This document shows positions 59,001 to 64,000 of a DNA stretch of 64,000 bases, piece after piece. The notes below the pieces were generated by a model. The model was not told the origin of the DNA and ran no database searches. It saw only the letters and a list, made by a program, of their open reading frames with translations. Source of the stretch: Devosia sp. A8/3-2 (GTDB taxonomy: Bacteria > Pseudomonadota > Alphaproteobacteria > Rhizobiales > Devosiaceae); NCBI GenBank assembly GCA_025452255.1, contig CP104974.1:1737001-1801000 (forward strand). The letters run 5' to 3'. The stretch's first letter is position 1. Every line of letters starts with the position of its first letter. The position numbers and the translations under genes were made by a program.

Positions 59001-59071
59001 CGAAAGCTCCGAAAATGGATGAGGCGACCCGAAGGCCGCCCCAATAGTCTAGCGCGAAAACGAAAGGACGA

Positions 59072-59703
59072 TTACTCGGCCTTTGGTTCGCCTTCGTCTG
59101 CGTCCGCTTCGGTCTCGCCGCCTTCAGACGACTTGAGAGCCGACGGAGCGACGATGGTGGCGATCGTCACGTCTTCTTCGTGGCTGTGGTCGGTAGCACC
59201 GGCCGGCAGCTTGACGTTGGAGATGTGGATGGTGTCGCCGATATCCAGACCCGTCAGATCGACGGTGACTTCTTCGGGGATATTGGCCGCATCGACGGTC
59301 AGATCGAGCGTGTGGTGCACGATATTGAGCGTACCACCGCGCTTCAGGCCGTGGCTGGCTTCTTCATTGATGAAGTTGACATGCACCTGAACGTTGAGCT
59401 TGGAACCCTTGCCAACGCGCAGAAAATCCACGTGCAGGGCAAAGTCCTTGACCGGATCAAGCTGGTAATCGCGCGGGATCACCGAATGCTTGGTGCCATC
59501 GACGTCCAACTCGAGGACGTGGCTGAGGAAGCCACCGGCATAGATGGACTTCATCGCATCCTTGTAGGCGATGGAGATGGTGACGGGGGCTTCTTGTCAC
59601 CGTAGATAACAGCGGGAACGAGTCCCTGACGACGCAGCTCACGAGCGGCCCCCTTGCCCACTCCCTCACGCGCCTGTGCCTTGAGCACTCTAGTCTCAGC
59701 CAT
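59072..59703 (-). CDS. rplY: 50S ribosomal protein L25/general stress protein Ctc (one indel)
   Basis: About 210 aa, the long CTC-type L25 with a C-terminal TL5 domain; binds 5S rRNA. N-terminus [38 protein letters not shown] is classical. Near 59590 one base is missing ([27 protein letters not shown] then resumes). Later [37 protein letters not shown] and [29 protein letters not shown] segments match the TL5 domain; the acidic tail ends [12 protein letters not shown]. Upstream of pth, as in most Alphaproteobacteria. Confidence 0.93.
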
Positions 59704-59832
59704 GGAAATATCCATTCTGGTTGGTGCATGCCGCCACTACAACGACATACGCGCCCGTCCTCCGGGGGTGACGAGCGCTTCATGGGGCGGGCTATAGCTC
59801 AAAGGGGCACCGGGGGCAAGGGACTGGTGCAG

Positions 59833-61076
59833 TTACCCGTCGTTAAGTGCCGCGCGTTGGCCGCTCAGGTATTGGCGCACGGCTTCGTCTGTCGATAGAC
59901 CGATGGCCGTGGTGAGAGCCTTGTGTGCTTCGTCCTTGTGGCCGGCGCGGGCGGCGAAGTGGCTGCGGGCGGCCCAATAGGGTTGGTAATCGGCCATGCG
60001 TTTGTCGGCGGCGATGGTGTCGAGGCTGGTGAGGGCGGCCTCGGGCCCGTCGCGTTCGGCAAGGGCGGCAGCGCGGTTGAGGATGACGACGGGCGAGTCG
60101 GTCAATTGCAGCAGCACGTCGTAAAGCGCGATAATGGTGGGCCAATTGGCTCGGCCGGTGACGCGGCGGGCGATGTGGGCGGATTGGATGGCCGCTTCGA
60201 TCTGATAGCGGCCGGTGGGGCTGCCTCGATTGGCGGCGCGCAGCAGGGCTTCGGCGGCCATGACCTGCGGTTCGTCCCAGAGCGCGATGTCCTGTTGCTC
60301 GAGCGGCACATAGAGGCCCTTGGTATCGCGGCGGGCCGGGCGACGGGCTTCGGCATAGAGCATCAGAGCGAGCATGCCCTTGGCCTCTGGCTCTTCGGGC
60401 AAAAGCGAAACGACCAACCGGCCGAGCCAGATGGCTTCATCGGCGAGGCGGTCGGCGGCAGTGTCGCCGATTTCGGTCCAGCCCTTGGCATAGGCGGCAT
60501 AGATGGCTTCGAGCACGGCATCGAGCCGGCCGGGCAGGTCTTCGCGCTCGGGAATGGCGAAGGGAATGCCGGCGTCCTTGATGCGGGTTTTGGTGCGTAC
60601 CAGCCGCTGGCCCATCGTGGCCGGTGGAATGAGGAAGGCGGCGGCGATGTCCATGGCGGTGAGGCCCAGAATGGTTTGCAGGATCATCGGGGCGCGCATG
60701 CCGGCTTCGATAGCCGGGTGGGCACAGGCGAACATCAGCGCGAGGCGCCGGTCGGGGATGGCCTCTGGATTAGTCGCGGCATCTTCGAGTTCTTCGGCCA
60801 TGAGCTGGATATGAACCTCCCCGGCGGTGCGTGTGTAGCGGCGACGGGCGACGTCGGTCTGGCGGCGGCGGGCTACGGTCAGCAGCCGAGCGTCGGGATT
60901 ATCCGGCACGCCGTCCTCCGGCCAGATTTGAGGGCGCTGGCGAAAGCCTCGGCCAGCGCATCCTCGGCACCCGCGACATCGCGGGTGCGAGCAGCGAGAA
61001 AGGCAACGAGGCGGCCATAGCTGTCGCGCGCCACACGTTCGGCGGCACGACGCGCCTCGTTTCCCTCCTTGGTCAT
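59833..61076 (-). CDS. ECF42-like RNA polymerase sigma factor with TPR-like C-terminus (one indel)
   Basis: About 414 aa, roughly twice a standard ECF sigma factor. N-terminal sigma-2 region: RDSYGRLVAFLAARTRDVAGAEDALAEAFASALKIWPEDGVPDNPDARLLTVARRR. Sigma-4 region: LQTILGLTAMDIAAAFLIPPATMGQRLVRTKTRIK. The long C-terminal helical domain (YAEARRPARRD, LYDVLLQLTDSPVVILNRAAALAERDGPEAAL) matches the DUF6596/TPR extension of the ECF42 group, usually next to DGPF/YCII proteins as here. A lost A near 60928 shifts the first 50 residues. ATG at 61076. No anti-sigma factor gene is visible. Confidence 0.88.
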
Positions 61077-61080
61077 CGGC

Positions 61081-61539
61081 TCAGGCTGCCCATTGGCCAG
61101 CGATCTGCCGGGTGGCGGCATTGAGACGGTTCCACAGGTTGATAGCGCCGATCTGGATGATGAGGGCGGCGAGCGCCTTTTCATCGAAATGCCGCGCTGC
61201 TTCGTTCCAGACCTCGTCAGAGACCGCGTCGGAGCGGTCGGCTATGCGCGTGACGGCTTCGGCCGGGGCAAGCGCAGCGCGTTCGGTCGGCGTGAACCAT
61301 GGTGTTTCGCGCCGAGCCGAAACGGCAAAGAGGCGCTGGTCGCTCTCGCCGGCCTTTTTGAGTTCATGTGCATGCATATCGACGCAAACGCTGCATCCGT
61401 TGATCTGGCTGGCGCGCAGATGCACGAGCTTGCGCAACATATAGGGCACATCGTCGCTGGAGCTGGCTTTGTCGAGGGCGTAGAGAGCCTTCATAGCCTC
61501 AGGCAGCATCAGGGCAGGGTTGTTCATCCGGGCTTGCAC
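61081..61539 (-). CDS. Carboxymuconolactone decarboxylase/AhpD-like protein
   Basis: About 152 aa alkylhydroperoxidase-like fold. The redox motif is seen as LVHLRASQINGCSVCVDMHAHELKKAGESDQRL, with CxxC and the downstream His; then WNEAARHFDEKALAALIIQIGAINLWNRLNAATR, the family C-terminus. GTG at 61539 with GGAG 8 bases upstream is preferred; ATG at 61527 is the alternative. It lies between a YCII protein gene and the sigma factor gene, 4 bases before the latter, so it is co-transcribed. Reading frame intact. Confidence 0.88.
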   Translation of the reverse strand: MQARMNNPALMLPEAMKALYALDKASSSDDVPYMLRKLVHLRASQINGCSVCVDMHAHELKKAGESDQRLFAVSARRETPWFTPTERAALAPAEAVTRIADRSDAVSDEVWNEAARHFDEKALAALIIQIGAINLWNRLNAATRQIAGQWAA

Positions 61540-61553
61540 GATCTCGTCTCCCC

Positions 61554-61913
61554 TCAAGCCTTGGCGCCGGTCTGGACTCGGATCGGGCGCACCTCGATGA
61601 CGCCAAACTTGGCACTGGGGCAGCGGGCAGCCCAAGCGATGGCCTGATCGAGATCGGGCACATCGATGGTGAAATAGCCGGCGAACTGCTCTTTGGTGTC
61701 CGAATAGGGACCATCGAGCACGTCGGTCTTGCCATCGCGGATGCGGACGCTTGTCGCCGCCGAGGTCGGCTGCAGCCGTTCGCCGGGGCTGCCGCCGGCC
61801 TTCACCAGAGCCTCGGTGAAGGCGGCATAATCGGCTGCCGGGGCTTGCCACGCCTCGGGCGCCGCTTTGGCGAGCTCGGCTTCGTTCTGGTGGATCAGCA
61901 GCATGTAGCGCAT
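61554..61913 (-). CDS. YCII/DGPF-domain protein
   Basis: 119 aa. MRYMLLIHQNEAELAKAAPEAWQAPAADYAAFTEALVKAGG is the YCII start, GKTDVLDGPYSDTKEQFAGYFTIDVPDLDQAIAWAARCPSAKFGVIEVRPI holds the DGPF-type motif (here DGPYSDTKEQFAGY) that marks proteins linked to ECF41/ECF42 sigma factors. Biochemical function unknown; the YCII fold relates to muconolactone isomerase-like barrels. Start at 61913 (MRYML). Reading frame intact. Confidence 0.88.
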   Translation of the reverse strand: MRYMLLIHQNEAELAKAAPEAWQAPAADYAAFTEALVKAGGSPGERLQPTSAATSVRIRDGKTDVLDGPYSDTKEQFAGYFTIDVPDLDQAIAWAARCPSAKFGVIEVRPIRVQTGAKA

Positions 61914-62014
61914 GGAATTGTTCCTCGTTGAGTGTCTGGGCACCATGCCCCGACGCTACAATGTCGGGGCAGTTACCGCTATTTCGACTCCGGGCGAAAT
62001 TATTCCGATGTTTT

Positions 62015-62365
62015 TCATAAGCCGCGGGCGAATGGGCGAATTTCGATCGAGCCCCGGTGGCGGCGGGGCATTGGGCGGCCAGTTCCACGGCGCGGTTTAT
62101 GTCAGGCGCCTTGATGATGTAATAGCCGCCGAATTGTTCGCGGGTATCGGCATAAGGGCCGTCATGCACCTTGAGTTCGCCCGTATCGAGCTTGATGGTC
62201 TTGGCGTCCGGTGGTGGGGGAGAGACCGGCGGTGGCGACGAAAGCACCGGCCTTTTCCAATGATTCCTGATAGGCCTGCAGCTTGCCCATGAACCCAGCC
62301 ATCTGCTCGGGCGGAATGGCGGCGCCGGCTTTCTCGTCGGCATAGAGCATCAGCAAATACTTCAT
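62015..62365 (-). CDS. YCII/DGPF-domain protein, first of the sigma operon (two indels)
   Basis: About 117 aa. MKYLLMLYADEKAGAAIPPEQMAGFMGKLQAYQESLEKAGAFVATAGLSP then DAKTIKLDTGELKVHDGPYADTREQFGGYYIIKAPDINRAVELAAQCPAA, with the same DGPYxDTREQF signature as its neighbour. Shifts: one gained A near 62213 and one lost G near 62050; the true end is IEIRPFARGL at 62015. ATG at 62365 with AAGGAGACGC upstream. Paralogue of the following gene (tandem duplication or ancient pair). Confidence 0.85.
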
Positions 62366-62597
62366 CGCGCGTCTCCTTGCTGCGGGCAACATAGCCCGTC
62401 ATGGCTATGTCGCGCGAGGGCGGGAGATTTCGACAGGGATGCGGAAAATAGTGGCACGCAGACGTCAAACTCGTGGTGTCATCCCTGCGAAAGCGGAAAC
62501 CCCTGTCTCGGCTCAGCAGAAAGCAAACAGAGGTTCCCGCTTTCATGGGAATGACACTGTGAGAGTAGCGGCATTGTGAGACTAAAGAGCTGCGCTG
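62366..62597. other. Intergenic region: sigma-operon promoter and a palindromic repeat
   Basis: About 230 bases between the sigma operon (reading left) and prs (also reading left, ending at 62598). It holds the inverted repeat at 62476-62557. The operon promoter must lie within 62366-62475; I see no clear sigma-70 hexamers. Confidence 0.6.
62476..62557. repeat. Intergenic inverted repeat, GTGTCATCCC...GGGAATGACAC type
   Basis: Arms GTGTCATCCC-GCGAAAGCGG (from 62476) and CCGCTTTC-ATGGGAATGACAC (to 62557) pair over most of 25 bases with few mismatches; the loop is about 30 bases. It resembles dispersed palindromes common between alphaproteobacterial genes and might act as the prs terminator. 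Confidence 0.75.
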
Positions 62598-63529
62598 CTA
62601 ATCCAGCAGGCTCGACACCGATTGTTCGCTGGCGGTGCGGGCGATGGCTTCACCGATCAGGGGGCGATGGTGAGGCGGCGGATATTGGCGGCTTTCTTGA
62701 TCAGGTCCGTCTCTTCGATCGAGTCGGTGATCACCAATTCCTTGAGCTTGGAGGTGGCGATGCGCTCGGCGGCGCCGTTGGAGAGCACGCCATGGGTGAT
62801 ATAGGCCGACACTTCCTTGGCGCCGGCCTTGAGCAGGGCCTCGGCAGCGTTGACCGAGGTGCCGCCGGAGTCGACGATATCGTCGATCAGGATACAGGCT
62901 CGGCCGGAGACGTCGCCGATGATGTTCATGACTTCGGACACGCCGGCGCGGGGGCGGCGCTTGTCGACGATGGCCAGATCGGCTCCGATGCGCTGGGCGA
63001 TGGCGCGAGCGCGGGCTACCCTGCCAACGTCGGGCGACACGATCATGACATTGCCCGAGCCATAGTTCTCCTGAATGTCGTGGACCATGACCGGCGCGCC
63101 ATAGAGATTGTCGGTGGGAATATCGAAGAAGCCCTGAATCTGGGCGGCGTGCAGATCGAGCGTGATGACGCGGTTGACGCCGGCCTCGGTGATGAGATTG
63201 GCGACAAGCTTGGCTGAAATCGGGGTACGGGAAGCCGATTTACGATCCTGTCGCGCATAGCCGAAATAGGGTAGCACGGCGGTGATGCGGCGGGCCGAGG
63301 AGCGGCGCAGCGCATCGGTGAGGATCAGCAGCTCCATCAGATTGTCATTGGCCGGAAAGCTGGTCGACTGCAGGATGAACACATCCTCGCCGCGCACATT
63401 CTCATGCACTTCGACATAGATCTCGTTGTCCGCGAAGCGCTTGACCGTGCAATCGGTGAGGGGAAGTTCGAGATAGCTGGCGACGGCTTGAGCGAGGGCG
63501 CGATTGGAGTTGCCGGTCACCAGCTTCAT
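62598..63529 (-). CDS. prs: Ribose-phosphate pyrophosphokinase (one indel at C-terminus)
   Basis: About 310 aa PRPP synthase. Seen: [109 protein letters not shown], and the PRPP loop [20 protein letters not shown]. Near 62660 one C is missing from a C-run, giving a false stop after LTIAP; the real end [20 protein letters not shown] stops at 62598. Feeds apt and nucleotide synthesis. ATG at 63529. Confidence 0.95.
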
Positions 63530-63645
63530 AGGTGCGATCCTGTCTCAACAGCGCCCGTAAAGCGGGCGTTTCCAGTTTCGCGGGCAGCTTTAGCGAGTCC
63601 CAACCAGACTCGCAACGCAACAAATGGATGAGAGGTAAATAAGAT

Positions 63646-64000
63646 TCACGTCAGAGCGATGACGGCGATCTGGCGGCCGGTCGTGGTGCCGTGATGGGTG
63701 GCGTAGCGGTGGGAGAAATAGCGCTCGGGATTGCCATAGGTGCAAAGGCCGACGCGATCGATTTTGGTGATGCCGGACGAGGCGATCTGGTCGGCCACGA
63801 AGGCGGGCAGGTTGAAGTGTTCGCGGCCGCCCGGCGGGGTGGTGAAATAGTCCTTGCCGCCGGGGTGGAGGGCGAGGAAATCGGCCATGAATTGGGGGCC
63901 GACTTCGTAATTGGGGGCCGTGACGGTCGGGCCGATGGCGGCGATGATGCGGGCGGGAGTGGCGCCTAGCGCGACCATAGCGGCGATTGTATTGCCGATA
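63646..64000 (-). CDS. pgeF: Peptidoglycan editing factor PgeF (5' part beyond window)
   Basis: C-terminal about 118 codons of the YfiH/laccase-domain family; the start lies beyond the right edge. Seen: NTIAAMVALGATPARIIAAIGPTVTAPNYEVGPQF (family GPSI/GPCI-like motif, here GPTV), FNLPAFVADQIASSGI, and VGLCTYGNPERYFSHRYATHHGTTTGRQIAVIAL with the conserved Cys-Thr and His. The enzyme removes misincorporated L-Ser from UDP-MurNAc peptides. Visible part intact. Confidence 0.9.
   Translation of the reverse strand, partial: IGNTIAAMVALGATPARIIAAIGPTVTAPNYEVGPQFMADFLALHPGGKDYFTTPPGGREHFNLPAFVADQIASSGITKIDRVGLCTYGNPERYFSHRYATHHGTTTGRQIAVIALT

Noticed and set aside
1-64000. Widespread pseudogenes, as in a genome undergoing decay
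   Set aside because: Breaks hit essential single-copy genes and a tRNA, are almost all single-base, occur in fixed motifs and leave the flanking protein sequence fully conserved. No nonsense substitutions, large deletions or insertion sequences are seen.

Overview
The window is a gene-dense, GC-rich chromosomal stretch of an alphaproteobacterium, most likely a Devosia-like member of the Hyphomicrobiales. This is inferred from a petABC operon with rhizobial-type proteins, an agp-like alpha-galactoside locus, many Opp/TRAP/sugar transport genes and TetR/GntR/AraC regulators. I see no prophage, transposase, CRISPR array or rRNA operon. Two tRNAs are present, Leu-CAA and Arg-CCT.

Layout. 1-7.1 kb: hemF (partial), trmL, the cytochrome bc1 operon petA-petB-petC, apt, and small enzymes (GFA, VOC, TerC). 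7.1-9 kb: a palindromic repeat, a small secreted protein and two MaoC-type hydratases. 8.9-20.1 kb: an alpha-galactoside utilisation locus, with an AraC regulator divergent from a GH4 glycosidase, then the convergent operon SBP-permease-permease-fused ATPase-melA, read divergently from a MelR-like AraC regulator. 20.1-24.7 kb: ychF, dsbB, a DUF72 protein, two dimeric alpha-beta barrel proteins and an ArsR-type regulator. 24.8-31.3 kb: an RND efflux pump divergent from its probable OmpR/EnvZ-type two-component system. 31.3-35.4 kb: a TetR/membrane protein pair with shared operators, then a periplasmic amine-oxidation module (Tat-exported FAD amine oxidase, cytochrome c, exported RidA). 35.6-43.8 kb: an outer membrane protein, tRNA-Leu, a hydrolase, a TetR/SDR pair, HxlR + AAC(3), a D,D-carboxypeptidase, TusA and a CAP lipoprotein. 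44-49.5 kb: a Cache-domain histidine kinase, a NarL-type regulator and a TRAP transporter. 49.7-53 kb: a sugar-binding protein, a Gfo/Idh/MocA oxidoreductase, a GntR regulator and tRNA-Arg. 53.2-59.7 kb: argJ, GNAT, mutT, an orphan Flp pilin, an M48 protease, a thermonuclease, pth and the L25 gene. 59.8-64 kb: an ECF42-like sigma factor operon with two YCII/DGPF proteins and an AhpD-like protein, then prs and pgeF (partial).

The most striking property is at the nucleotide level. About half of the genes, including essential single-copy ones (petB, ychF, pth, prs, argJ) and even a tRNA, carry single-base indels. These are not random. More than twenty are a base gained inside a CG dinucleotide, nearly always CGAA/CGAG read as CAGAA/CAGAG on one strand. 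Seven are a base lost inside CCTGG/CCAGG. I read this as a motif-linked consensus error of the assembly, not gene decay. Broken genes are therefore annotated over their full reconstructed length, and the probable indel position is given for each. All indel calls are my own, made by matching reading frames to conserved protein families by eye.
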